Assembly: GCA_029260655.1 (NCBI GenBank)
Contig: JAJDCU010000049.1
Location: 29,980-93,979, forward strand
Direction: 5' to 3'
DNA length: 64,000 bases
Source of the DNA: Phycisphaeraceae bacterium
Lineage (GTDB): Bacteria > Planctomycetota > Phycisphaerae > Phycisphaerales > Phycisphaeraceae
The translations under genes were made by a program, and so were the position numbers. Positions 25,726 to 33,976 of the stretch are shown here, piece after piece. Below the pieces are notes generated by a model. The model was not told where the DNA came from and made no database searches. It saw nothing but the letters and a program-made list of their open reading frames with translations. Every line of letters begins with the position of its first letter. Within the stretch, counting starts at the first letter, position 1.

Positions 25726-26835
25726 ATGACTATGCTTGACACGCTCGCGATGCTCATCGGCTTCGTAACCGTCATGCTGGTACTGAGCCTGGTGGTGTCG
25801 GGGATCACCCAAGCGATCCAGAGCTGGCTCAAGATGCGCGAGCGGAATCTGATCTGGGGCCTGTCGCTTCTTTTAGACGCCTTCCACACCGCCCAAACCG
25901 CCTCGACGTTCGAGGGGACGCCTGCTGACAAGAAGAAGTGGGTCGGTAATGCCAAAAGGGTGGCCAAGAAGGTGGTCGCCATCGAGCGTCAGCCGGGCGA
26001 CCCAGGTGTGATCGAACGCTTGATGTCGGTGGGCACGCCTCAGGTCGCCGCTGTTTCGGAATCGGAACTGCCACGCATCCTCAAGGACGCCGCCATATCT
26101 GAAACGATTGATCTTGGGAAGTCGCTCTCAGACGAGATGCGAGTCCGTGAGCAGTTCACCGTGGCCAAGAATCGCATGAGTGATCGCTTCAAGTATCAGA
26201 TCCGTATCTTGACGTTTCTGCTCGCGCTGGGTGTGGCGGCGCTGTTTCAGATCAGCGCGCCGGACCTGCTGACCCGGCTCTCGACTGACCCGGCCTACCG
26301 CAATCAACTCACCCATAACGCCGAAACGATCTATGCCCAGACCACGGAACTGGTGCGGAAGATACCCACACATGAGGACGTCGCCGACCAGGCGTTGACC
26401 GCGGTAGCCGAGCAATTCCCAGAGCATGCCGACGATATTTACCAGGCGGCCGGCGTTGGGTTCGACCGCGACTCGGTAGTCGGGGAACTCGAGCACGTGC
26501 TCAAGGAACTGGATAATGAAAAACGCGACCAGATCGTGATTGCTTACGGTCGTGAGATCGACAAACTATATAACGAGCAATTCGAACAGGCGATCGGTCG
26601 GATCAAAGCCACTTCAGCCGCTGCGGCACAGATCGACCTGCGCATCCTGCCCTACGGCCCGGAGTTTTACTCCGACCCGATCAATCTAACCGGCCTGTTG
26701 ATCACGGCGATCCTCCTCTCTTTCGGTGCCCCGTTCTGGTACGACACGCTCGGAATGCTGATCAAGATCAAGAAAAATATCGAGAATCCCAACAAGACTA
26801 ACAACAAGGCCGACAGCGCACCCGAGAAGTCATAG
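25726..26835 (+). CDS. Membrane protein of unknown family
   Basis: Hypothetical 369-residue protein. An N-terminal helix (MLIGFVTVMLVLSLVVSGI) is followed by a charged region, a second helix near residue 160 (ILTFLLALGVAALFQI), a 170-residue helical extracytoplasmic or cytoplasmic loop rich in Glu/Gln and His, and a last helix near 325 (LTGLLITAILLSFGAPFWYDTL). The C-terminal KIKKNIENPNK tail is basic. The IKATSAAAAQIDLRILPYGPEF region precedes the last helix. No known domain was recognised. The close spacing to the upstream metallo-hydrolase gene suggests a joint role. Confidence 0.7.
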   Translation: MTMLDTLAMLIGFVTVMLVLSLVVSGITQAIQSWLKMRERNLIWGLSLLLDAFHTAQTASTFEGTPADKKKWVGNAKRVAKKVVAIERQPGDPGVIERLMSVGTPQVAAVSESELPRILKDAAISETIDLGKSLSDEMRVREQFTVAKNRMSDRFKYQIRILTFLLALGVAALFQISAPDLLTRLSTDPAYRNQLTHNAETIYAQTTELVRKIPTHEDVADQALTAVAEQFPEHADDIYQAAGVGFDRDSVVGELEHVLKELDNEKRDQIVIAYGREIDKLYNEQFEQAIGRIKATSAAAAQIDLRILPYGPEFYSDPINLTGLLITAILLSFGAPFWYDTLGMLIKIKKNIENPNKTNNKADSAPEKS

Positions 26836-26954
26836 CGCACGGCCTGAATGCTGGAGATGTTGTTTGCATTTACCGCTGTGGTGCGGATACTCACTGTCTC
26901 GACCCGTTGTTTTGTACAATCTCACACCAACACCTCACGGAGCTGCTTACGAAG

Positions 26955-27977
26955 ATGGAATACCGCTACCTAGGCCGAACCGGCATCCGTGTCAGCCCGC
27001 TTTGCTTAGGCTGTATGACCTTCGGCGGGACGACCACGCCCGATGACGCCGCCGACATGATCGACCGCACCCTCGACGCCGGGGTCAACTTCCTCGACAC
27101 CGCCAACGTCTACAACGCCGGAAAGAGTGAGATAGCCACCGGCAAGGCGCTCAAACGAAACGGCAAACGCGACCGCATCGTCCTGGCCACCAAGTGCCAC
27201 GGCAGCATGCATAAGGACGAACCGCTTGACCCCAACCGCTGGGGCAACTCACGCAGACAGATCATCGAGCAGTGCGACGCCTCGCTGAAGCGACTCAATA
27301 CCGACTGGATCGACCTGTACCAGATCCACCGCCCGCACATAGACTGCCCGATCGACGAGACGCTGCGAGCGCTGGACGACCTGGTCCGGGCCGGGAAGGT
27401 CCGCTACATCGGCTCCAGCACGTTCGCCTCGTGGCAGGTCGTCGAGTCGCTGTGGGTTTCCGACCGCCACCACCTCAACCGTTTCGTCACCGAGCAGCCG
27501 CCCTACAACCTGCTGGACAGGCGGGTCGAACGCGAACTGGTCCCGATGGCGCAGACTTACGGCCTGGCGCTAATCCCCTGGTCGCCGTTGGCGGGCGGGT
27601 TCCTCACCGGCAAGTACCAGCGCGGCACAACCCCGACCGACGGCCGATACGCCCCCGGCAAAGACACCTCGCCCCGCGCCGCTGAGATGCTCGCCAACGA
27701 GCGAGCCCACGATGTGCTCGACCTCTTACGCAAACTCGCCGACGCCAAGGGCTGCTCCGTCAGCCAGCTCGCGCTCGCCTGGTGCATGAACCAACCCGCG
27801 ATCACCAGCCCGATCATCGGCCCACGCACGATGGACCAGCTCAACGACAACCTCGCCGCGCTGAGCGTTGAAATCACCGACGAGGACCGCCAGGCCATCG
27901 ACCAGGTATCACCGCCCGGCCGAGCCCTCTACACCTACTACGAAGCCGACTTCGGCCCCCACCCACACAAATGGTAA
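26955..27977 (+). CDS. Aldo/keto reductase
   Basis: NADPH-dependent oxidoreductase of 340 residues with a TIM barrel. The catalytic tetrad is visible: Asp and Tyr in FLDTANVYNAGKSE near residue 49, Lys in LATKCHG near 82 and His in YQIHRPHID near 120. The C-terminal SPIIGPRTMDQLNDNL cofactor-binding segment is intact. It resembles the YajO/Tas-type (AKR11/12) group, with the sugar or carbonyl substrate unassigned. It is a single gene, 119 bases after the unknown membrane protein. The ATG was chosen because it stands at the usual MEYRYLGRTG start. Confidence 0.92.
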   Translation: MEYRYLGRTGIRVSPLCLGCMTFGGTTTPDDAADMIDRTLDAGVNFLDTANVYNAGKSEIATGKALKRNGKRDRIVLATKCHGSMHKDEPLDPNRWGNSRRQIIEQCDASLKRLNTDWIDLYQIHRPHIDCPIDETLRALDDLVRAGKVRYIGSSTFASWQVVESLWVSDRHHLNRFVTEQPPYNLLDRRVERELVPMAQTYGLALIPWSPLAGGFLTGKYQRGTTPTDGRYAPGKDTSPRAAEMLANERAHDVLDLLRKLADAKGCSVSQLALAWCMNQPAITSPIIGPRTMDQLNDNLAALSVEITDEDRQAIDQVSPPGRALYTYYEADFGPHPHKW

Positions 27978-28059
27978 CCCCCCGGCTTGATAGAACAGAT
28001 CCACATCGGATGTGGGAAATAGGTTTGCCGTTTAGCCTGACGCTATCGCACCGCCACAC

Positions 28060-28081
28060 GAAGCGCCGCGACTTGTCGCGG
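28060..28081. repeat. REP family A copy
   Basis: GAAGCG followed by the perfect hairpin CCGCGAC-TT-GTCGCGG. It sits between the convergent aldo/keto reductase and truncated haemoglobin genes, where it may act as a bidirectional transcript end. Confidence 0.7.
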
Positions 28082-28120
28082 TGAGGGATGTGTAGCCGCT
28101 ACGCCTGCATAGATAGTGCC

Positions 28121-28510
28121 CTACCCCTGCCTGTTGATCATAAACGTCGCGGAGGCGTCGAAGAACGTGCGCAGGACACGGTTGGCGACATCGCTAAACC
28201 CCGCCTCCGTAACCGCCTCGTCCATCCGCTGCACCCAGCGGTCCCTAGCCAGTTGATCAATGGCGAACGGCATATGCCGGGCGCGCAGCCTCGGCTCACC
28301 GCGCTCGGCGGTGTACCGGTGCGGGCCGCCGAACCGCTGCACCAGGAACTCGCGCAACCGGTGCTCCGCCCCCTCCAGGTCGTCCTCGGGGTAGATCGCG
28401 CTGAGCACGTCATCGGCAGGGACACGGTTAAAAAACCCGGCGCAGAGCCGGGCGAACCCGTCCTCGCCGATCACGTCGTAGATACGGTCGTCCAGGTGAA
28501 TATCTGTCAT
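28121..28510 (-). CDS. Truncated haemoglobin (group II type)
   Basis: The 129-residue haem protein of the 2-on-2 globin fold has no signal peptide, so it is cytoplasmic. Landmarks of group II are IGEDGFARLCAGFFNRVP near the start, EHRLREFLVQRFGGPHRYT in the E helix, the proximal His in LRARHMPFAID near residue 78 and the characteristic Trp of helix G in RDRWVQRM. Such proteins bind oxygen or detoxify nitric oxide and peroxides. A GTG two codons upstream is an alternative start; no strong ribosome site was seen for either. It lies 22 bases after the 322-residue gene on the same strand, so it is probably transcribed with it. Confidence 0.9.
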   Translation of the reverse strand: MTDIHLDDRIYDVIGEDGFARLCAGFFNRVPADDVLSAIYPEDDLEGAEHRLREFLVQRFGGPHRYTAERGEPRLRARHMPFAIDQLARDRWVQRMDEAVTEAGFSDVANRVLRTFFDASATFMINRQG

Positions 28511-28532
28511 GGGCACATGATAGCGTGCAACA

Positions 28533-29501
28533 TCAAAGCGACGCGATCAACTCACGCGCCCAGTCGGGGTCTTTGACTACCGCAAACATCAGCGACTCAA
28601 GCGGCTTGGGCTCAAGCCGAACGATATGCATCAACGTCTGGGCAAGCGGCTTGTCATCGGGGATCACACTCAGCAGCCGCCGCCAAAGCTCGGCCCCCGC
28701 CTGCATGTGCCGGTTCTCAAACTCAATCCGGTCGGTGTGGTTCATGACCTGTCGGTAGGTCTCGTCGTCCAGCGTGTTGATCCCGTGCAGGCAGACCAGC
28801 TCAGTCGTGGCCTTGACCAATTCATGGGAGAGGATGGGCCAGACCCAGGCCTTGGCGATAACGCGGAACGCATCATCGAAGCGGAGCACGCCCCCGTAAC
28901 CGGCAACGCCCGTTGAAAGCGCCATTCCACCCAGCGACTTGGGGATGCGGATATGACCGAAGCGGGTGTCCATCGTAAGAGAGGGTTCAAGCCTGTAGGC
29001 GGGGATCCCCCAGATCGACTCGACGGCCTTCGCGGCAAGCCTTTCAAGGGCGCGCTTGTGCCGGCGCTCTTTCCACATGAGTCGGCCGACCATAATAAGA
29101 AGATTGAAGGTGACCCAGCCATGCAATCGACACGCGCCCTTGCGGCGTGCCCGCTCGAATATGTGGCGGCGCGTTCCCTCTGACAACTCGCCGCCGTGAA
29201 GGGCCAACAGCGGGTGCCGGTGGAACGGGTGACGCCGCTTGTGCGTTTTGCGCCAGAACTTCGCCGGTCGGCCTTGTACAAGCACGAGATCGCCACGCCA
29301 CTGAATCATGAACATCCCGATCGCCGTCCGGTCATACAGCCGGACCAGGGACGGATCGATCTCACTCAATTCATCGGCGACCAGGTGATGGGCCGTCAGG
29401 CAGGTATGTGTCGCGGCACCCTGGATCAAGAGATTCAGGGTGAAGCGCTTGTTGATCTGATCGAGCAACGCATCGTTTATCGTGTTGGCTTTGGACGTCA
29501 T
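28533..29501 (-). CDS. Conserved-looking hypothetical protein
   Basis: The protein of 322 residues, without signal peptide, may be peripheral or membrane-associated; one moderately hydrophobic stretch is present near residue 130 (WVTFNLLIMVGRLMW). Distinct blocks are IWGIPAYRLEPSLTMDTRFG, ILSHELVKATTELVCLHGINTLDDETY and a C-terminus with LAQTLMHIVRLEPKPLE. No family is recognised with certainty. It belongs to a minus-strand run in which a 49-codon gene lies 37 bases upstream and the truncated haemoglobin 22 bases downstream, so the three may be one transcript. Confidence 0.65.
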   Translation of the reverse strand: MTSKANTINDALLDQINKRFTLNLLIQGAATHTCLTAHHLVADELSEIDPSLVRLYDRTAIGMFMIQWRGDLVLVQGRPAKFWRKTHKRRHPFHRHPLLALHGGELSEGTRRHIFERARRKGACRLHGWVTFNLLIMVGRLMWKERRHKRALERLAAKAVESIWGIPAYRLEPSLTMDTRFGHIRIPKSLGGMALSTGVAGYGGVLRFDDAFRVIAKAWVWPILSHELVKATTELVCLHGINTLDDETYRQVMNHTDRIEFENRHMQAGAELWRRLLSVIPDDKPLAQTLMHIVRLEPKPLESLMFAVVKDPDWARELIASL

Positions 29502-29538
29502 ACGATTCGAACAAATAGGCCGTATCGTGCAAGCCCGG

Positions 29539-29688
29539 CTAAGCTTTGGGCTCGGGCTCGGGCCGGCCCTTGGGCCAATCAGGGTTGAAGGGGTCGGGCG
29601 TCGGCCTCTCCTGCGGCTTACGCTGCGGGGCCGGGGCAGGCTCGGTCTGGGGCTCAGCTGGCGGTGCTACGGGCACGGGCTGCGGCAT
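29539..29688 (-). CDS. Small Pro-rich protein, 49 residues
   Basis: The reading frame codes for a short hydrophilic, Pro/Glu/Gln-rich peptide that ends with DPFNPDWPKGRPEPEPK. The first half contains MPQPVPVAPPAEP. An ATG preceded by GAGG at eight bases was chosen; an ATG two codons earlier lies too near that site. Base composition and proline codon use suit a genuine short gene rather than random sequence. It lies just ahead of the 322-residue gene on the same strand. Function unknown; short FNPDWP-type tails of this kind also occur in other planctomycete small proteins as I recall them. Confidence 0.55.
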   Translation of the reverse strand: MPQPVPVAPPAEPQTEPAPAPQRKPQERPTPDPFNPDWPKGRPEPEPKA

Positions 29689-29694
29689 GATCAT

Positions 29695-30308
29695 GACCTC
29701 AAATATTCTTTACCTCGGAATGAAACGGATCGCTAATGAAAACCGCCGGGCCGTGCTCGCCGTTCATATCTTGCTTGCTGTATGGTAGCACGGATCCGTG
29801 ATAAAGACCACGAATATGCGCACAGATCAGGCATTGTTTCCGGGACAATCGTGTGCGTCATCGACATTTTGTAGTTGCATGTCCGCATAAGAGTTTATAG
29901 GCGATAGCCGCCGCCTGTGCGACGGGTCTATGCGCACAAGCGTGACTTTCCATCCCCTAGTGGAGACGTGATGTTTTTGCTCGCGTCTGCCGACAACCTC
30001 ACGATGGCGACTGGTCGGCTTGCCTGAGTATCCGCTGATTAAAAGGACCGGGACTCACGGGCTGCCCCCACACAAAGCGCATTGCCAAAAGCGTGCGCCG
30101 GTGGCGGGACTTGCAAGCGCACCGCCCCGGCTAGATGGTGGAACTCAGTACACGGGCCCGACCCGGTCCCGCTGATCCCGTGGCTGCCGCTACCGCTGGA
30201 GACTCGTGGGGATGGGAAAAGCAGGAATCGCAGGAAAGCAGGACGGCCTCAACAGCGGCGCAGCCGCTAAATGTGAAAATGAAGAAGAGGACAAAGAAGA
30301 AACATTAG
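29695..30308. other. Non-coding stretch without clear features
   Basis: About 600 bases with no convincing gene. Only short frames with poor codon use are seen (for example a 57-codon frame at 30133 ending in a Lys-rich tail). A short hairpin AGCGGC-GCA-GCCGCT at 30254-30268, followed by AAATGTG, may be a remote copy of REP family B. The region has a normal to slightly low GC level and may carry an RNA gene I cannot recognise. Confidence 0.35.
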
Positions 30309-30504
30309 CCGCAGAGCCGCAGAGAACGCAGAGGAAGCAAGGCGGAGCATATCTTGAAGAGGTGATCCGCAGATGACGCGGATTGCGCAGATGGGGAGGC
30401 GTGTGTGTTTGCGCGCAGGCTCATAATCTGCGACATCTGCGCAATCTTCGGATACCTCCTCCTCCGTGGTATTCTCTGTGCTCTCCGGGCCTCTGCGTTG
30501 AAAC
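30309..30504. repeat. Long nested palindrome (CCGCAGAG type)
   Basis: The outer arms are CCGCAGAG-rich at the left and a degraded complement (CCTCTGCG) at the right. The inner arms GATTGCGCAGATG (30381-30393) and CATCTGCGCAATC (30434-30446) match exactly over 13 bases. It lies just downstream of the nucleoside transporter gene and could fold into a long hairpin as RNA. Confidence 0.7.
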
Positions 30505-30514
30505 CTGCATCAGA

Positions 30515-31798
30515 CTACTTAAGAAACATCCCCGCGACGGCGGCGGTGCAGCTTGAGGCGATCGCGCCGCCGAGCATCGCGCGCAGGGCCAGGCGGGTCA
30601 GGTCGGTCTTGCGCTCGGGGGCAAGCGGGGTGATCCCGCCGAGTTGGATGCCGATGGAGGCGAAGTTGGCGAAGCCGCACATCGAATACGCAACGAGTTT
30701 AGCCGAGCGAGCGTTCGTGAACAGTGAATCCGGATGCAGCCCCGTGGCCGGGTCGATCGGGCCCAGCATCGCACCCATCTCGAAGAAAGCGACCAGCTCG
30801 TTAATCGCCAGCTTGGTCCCGATCAGGCCGCCGACCAGTTGGCAGTCGTGCCAGCCATCCACGCCGATGCACCACGCCAGCGGCGCGAGCACCCAGCCGA
30901 AGATCGACGAAACGGATAACGCCCCGGCGTCCATCTCAAACGCCCACACGCCCAATGAACCAAGCGGCCAGTTGACCAGCTCGACCAGCGCCGTGAAGGC
31001 GATGAGCATCGCGATGACGTTCAGCCAGAGCTTGAGCCCGTCCTGCGTCCCGTTGGCGGCGGCCTCGATAAGATTGTGTGCGGTGCGCTCGATGCGGAAC
31101 TTGACGTGTCGTCCGGTCACGGGCTGGTCGACCTCCGGACGGATGATCTTGGCGATCACGAACGCCGCCGGCGCGCTTAACAGCGACGCGGTCAACAGGT
31201 GCTGCCCGATCTCGGGCCCGACGACACCCATGTATACCGCCAACACCGACCCGGCGACGGTCGCGAACCCGCCGGTCATCAGCGCGTTGAGTTCCGACAT
31301 CGTCATCTTCGACAGGTACGGCTTGACGACCAGCGGGGCCTCGGTCTGTCCGGCGAAGACGTTGGCCGCCATCGCCATCGCCTCCGCACCGCTGACGCCC
31401 ATGAAGAACGACATGACACGCGCCAGCAACCAGATGACGACCTGCATGATGCCCAGGTGGTACAGCACCGCCATCAGCGCCGAGAAAAAGATAATGACGA
31501 TCAAGCCGCTGGTGGCGAACGCGAAGATGAATCCCGCGCCGGAGCGGGTCGGGAGGTCTGCGCCAAAGACCATCTCCGTGCCCCGGGAGTTCACCGCGAT
31601 CAGCCTGACGACAAACTCTTTCGCCGCCTCGAGAACCTCATACCCGATGTCAGAGCCCAGGATCAACCCCGCCAACCCAAGCTGTAGCGCCATCCCCCAG
31701 ACCACGACCCGCCAGGGGAACCGTCGGCGGTTGGTGGACATCAGCCAGGCCAAGGACAACAACACCACAATCCCGATCAAGGCGCGGAGGTAGATCAT
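30515..31798 (-). CDS. Concentrative nucleoside transporter (CNT family)
   Basis: Membrane transporter of 427 residues with about ten helices that moves nucleosides using a sodium or proton gradient. Family signatures are GAEAMAMAANVFAGQTEAP near residue 137, which forms the helical hairpin of the binding site, MTGGFATVAGSVLAVYMG near 175 and the C-terminal CGFANFASIGIQLGG near 370. Length and layout match bacterial NupC-type CNT proteins. The ATG has no strong ribosome site. No nucleoside catabolic gene adjoins it; the substrate range cannot be predicted. Confidence 0.9.
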   Translation of the reverse strand: MIYLRALIGIVVLLSLAWLMSTNRRRFPWRVVVWGMALQLGLAGLILGSDIGYEVLEAAKEFVVRLIAVNSRGTEMVFGADLPTRSGAGFIFAFATSGLIVIIFFSALMAVLYHLGIMQVVIWLLARVMSFFMGVSGAEAMAMAANVFAGQTEAPLVVKPYLSKMTMSELNALMTGGFATVAGSVLAVYMGVVGPEIGQHLLTASLLSAPAAFVIAKIIRPEVDQPVTGRHVKFRIERTAHNLIEAAANGTQDGLKLWLNVIAMLIAFTALVELVNWPLGSLGVWAFEMDAGALSVSSIFGWVLAPLAWCIGVDGWHDCQLVGGLIGTKLAINELVAFFEMGAMLGPIDPATGLHPDSLFTNARSAKLVAYSMCGFANFASIGIQLGGITPLAPERKTDLTRLALRAMLGGAIASSCTAAVAGMFLK

Positions 31799-31967
31799 GG
31801 GGAGATAGTGTAGGGCAAGAGCAGCAAATCGGGAAAGCCGGAAAGCGGGAAATAGGAAAATCAGAATAGGGAGGCAGACGGTATCCGAGTCGGTTAAACT
31901 GGATGGTTCGTGTCACACGACCCACAGACGCACACCACGAGGCCGAACCTCGAACCAGGAGCCCGAC

Positions 31968-32252
31968 ATGCCCAGCGCCCAAGCCAGCCACATCCTTGTC
32001 AAGACCGAAGAAAAAGCCCTGGAACTCAAGCAGCAGATCGCCGACGGCACACCCTTCGCCGACCTCGCCAAGGAACATTCGTCCTGTCCCTCCGGCCAAT
32101 CCGGCGGTTCCCTGGGCGAGTTCAGCCAGGGCCAGATGGTCCCCGAGTTCGACGCCGTCATCTTCTCCGACCTGCCGATCGGCCAGGTCTCCGACCCGGT
32201 CAAGACCCAGTTCGGCTACCACCTGATCGAAGTGCAGAAGCGGGTGGGGTAG
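31968..32252 (+). CDS. ppiC: Parvulin-type peptidyl-prolyl isomerase
   Basis: Stand-alone rotamase of 94 residues that speeds cis-trans isomerisation at peptidyl-proline bonds, probably in the cytoplasm since no signal peptide is present. It follows PpiC/parvulin closely: ASHILVKTEEKAL near the start, SGGSLGEFSQGQMVPEFD at about residues 45-62 and FGYHLIEVQKR at the end. AGGAG lies ten bases before the ATG. The protein is full length for the minimal parvulin domain. Confidence 0.93.
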   Translation: MPSAQASHILVKTEEKALELKQQIADGTPFADLAKEHSSCPSGQSGGSLGEFSQGQMVPEFDAVIFSDLPIGQVSDPVKTQFGYHLIEVQKRVG

Positions 32253-32649
32253 CCAATGCTATTCTGTAATATCTGAGTCGCTGTATGAGCCTAAGTTATC
32301 TAAGGCCATGGAGCGCGATCAGGGACTAACTTCAGCGCAAATATTTTTCTTGCAATTATTGCGGCGGATGTTATTGTATGGCAATATTGTTCGGGCGGAC
32401 TCGGGGATAATATCCAGACTTTTCCATCTACCTCGCATACGTAGCTGCTGTTGCGGCATGAACCGGCTAGCCTTTCGTTGTCAGGAAAAGTCAGCACACC
32501 TTACGTGCTACACCAAAGATCGAGGATTCGCGGCTGATAATTGATTGACTGGGCGCATGGTGCTAATCAGTATCTGAAGGCGCCTGCTGCACATTCACGG
32601 GTTGTAATCCGTCTCCTATTGCATACGACGGAACAATTCGAGGAATCGG
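32253..32649. other. AT-rich intergenic stretch, possibly with a gene remnant
   Basis: A lower-GC segment that lacks a startable gene. One frame on the plus strand (from just after a stop near 32306) encodes a hydrophobic stretch FLAIIAADVIVWQYC with no start codon, which could be a remnant of a membrane protein gene. No other feature is seen. Confidence 0.35.
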
Positions 32650-33006
32650 ATGCATACGAAGCTACTGGGCCTGGGGCTGTTGATCGTACTATCTGGCTGC
32701 ACAGCCACCGATGGTAAGCGCCTGGTGCCCATTATCGGTTTCGGGTTGGTCGAGATTGATGACAACCCCGAGGACATCACTGTTGGGGGCGGCCTGTTGG
32801 TCGATGCCACCCACCTGAAGATGACGGGCCTGCTGCTGAGCATTTCGCCACCCACCCGAGGTGTGCTGCTCGGCCAATACCAGCACACCCATACCGAGGT
32901 AGCCCCCGACGCCGATCTGCTTGTCAGCGCCAAGCATTCCCGGGAGGGCCAATGCCACCTGCATATAGCGTCCGCAAAACCGCACCTACACACTACTGAA
33001 CCCTAG
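32650..33006 (+). CDS. Lipoprotein, hypothetical (cluster gene 1)
   Basis: The 118-residue protein starts with a lipoprotein signal ending in LIVLSGC (Cys17) and so should be anchored in a membrane. The mature part is short and beta-rich (KRLVPIIGFGLVEIDD, DATHLKMTGLLLSISPPTRGVLLGQ), with a His-rich end that includes HTHTEV and HLHTTEP. GAGGA lies six bases before the ATG. It is the first of five same-strand genes spaced 11-58 bases apart. No family recognised. Confidence 0.68.
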   Translation: MHTKLLGLGLLIVLSGCTATDGKRLVPIIGFGLVEIDDNPEDITVGGGLLVDATHLKMTGLLLSISPPTRGVLLGQYQHTHTEVAPDADLLVSAKHSREGQCHLHIASAKPHLHTTEP

Positions 33007-33017
33007 GAGACCCTGTG

Positions 33018-33710
33018 ATGCGACGGAACTTTGCCCACTCACTTTGTGTCTGCGGACTGGCCGCCCTGCTTACCGCCATGACAGGCTGTAGTGAGCGCGT
33101 CCAGCGAGAAAATGTGTTTGCCAACACCGAGACGGGGCTTGGCATTTTCATTTCTCAGGACCCCAAGACGCAGATGTATGAAGGAAAACTCGGCTACTTC
33201 CGCCATGAGATGTTCTATGTTCCGACGGGCAAACTGGTCGTCTACAAGCCCAAGACTAACACAGATGACCAATATGTTGAAGACGGCGAGATGAGCAAGA
33301 ATGACGCCGACAAAGTTCCTGACGTGCTTGCGGATATCCGTGTGGGTGCAAAGAAGTCAAGCACCGAAGGGAACTTCGACCTGTACCAGCGACTCGCCGT
33401 TGGTAAACACGCCGTCGAGTCAACTGCCGCATCTGTGATGCTCAGTGAGGAAGATGCCTCGACATTGGGTCCCCTGCTCAACCCATCGAAGGCCGACAAG
33501 GCGTTCCGTGCTGAGTTAGACAAGATGATGGAAACGGGTCGGCTGCGAGGTGAGTTTCCGGAAGGAATCAAAGATGTCGCAAGCTTGATCGAGAAAGCCG
33601 CCCTTGAAGTCTCTGGTGGTGAGTTGGAGTGGAACCAAATCCGCTCCGCGGGCGGCCCCATGTTGGAGCAACTCGTTACGCGTTTACGTACAAATGTAGA
33701 AGTACCTTGA
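33018..33710 (+). CDS. Lipoprotein, hypothetical (cluster gene 2)
   Basis: The 230-residue lipoprotein has a signal peptide with a lipobox LTAMTGC near residue 24. The mature protein begins with a beta-rich domain (IFISQDPKTQMYEGKLGYFRHEMFYVPTGK) and ends in a helical part that includes LNPSKADKAFRAELDKMME and LIEKAALEVSGGELEW. AGGAG precedes the ATG by about eight bases; a GTG one codon earlier is too close. No known domain. The gene begins 11 bases after cluster gene 1, which makes cotranscription likely. Confidence 0.7.
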   Translation: MRRNFAHSLCVCGLAALLTAMTGCSERVQRENVFANTETGLGIFISQDPKTQMYEGKLGYFRHEMFYVPTGKLVVYKPKTNTDDQYVEDGEMSKNDADKVPDVLADIRVGAKKSSTEGNFDLYQRLAVGKHAVESTAASVMLSEEDASTLGPLLNPSKADKAFRAELDKMMETGRLRGEFPEGIKDVASLIEKAALEVSGGELEWNQIRSAGGPMLEQLVTRLRTNVEVP

Positions 33711-33738
33711 AGCGCTCACAGCACCTAAGGAGACGGAT

Positions 33739-33918
33739 ATGCCAGCTAACTATATTACCGATGTGATCCCCGCTATCCCCAGGAGCAAGGCGGCTCTTTC
33801 CAGGGCATTGAGGGCGGTCATCCCACCTGGATATGAACTCGTTAGCTGGACAGTAGACGCCACCGATACCGGCCCACGTATCCTTGTTGCAATGAAAAAA
33901 ACACCAAGGACTCAATAG
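33739..33918 (+). CDS. Small protein, 59 residues (cluster gene 3)
   Basis: This short frame has AAGGAG about seven bases upstream and codes for MPANYITDVIPAIPRSKAAL and onward, with a central Val-Ile-Pro-Pro-Gly-Tyr-Glu-Leu and a C-terminal strand-like GPRILVAMKK. It lacks a signal peptide, unlike its neighbours, so it is probably cytoplasmic. It lies 28 bases after the preceding lipoprotein gene and 58 before the next gene. Good ribosome site, cluster position and balanced codon use support it. Function unknown. Confidence 0.6.
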   Translation: MPANYITDVIPAIPRSKAALSRALRAVIPPGYELVSWTVDATDTGPRILVAMKKTPRTQ

Positions 33919-33976
33919 ACCGGTAGTTATTTATCGCCGTGAGTCCATCGGCTATCACATCCCGAACGGAACCCCC

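Noticed and set aside
29800..30300. Structured RNA gene such as SRP RNA, tmRNA or 6S RNA
   Set aside because: None of the conserved sequence blocks of these RNAs was found by eye.
30405..31793. 462-codon open frame opposite the nucleoside transporter gene
   Set aside because: Antisense to a certain CNT transporter; composition is Ser/Pro/Ala/Thr-rich without domain features.
32300..32497. 65-codon minus-strand frame in the AT-rich gap
   Set aside because: No ribosome site or recognisable domain, and an equally gene-like fragment exists on the other strand.
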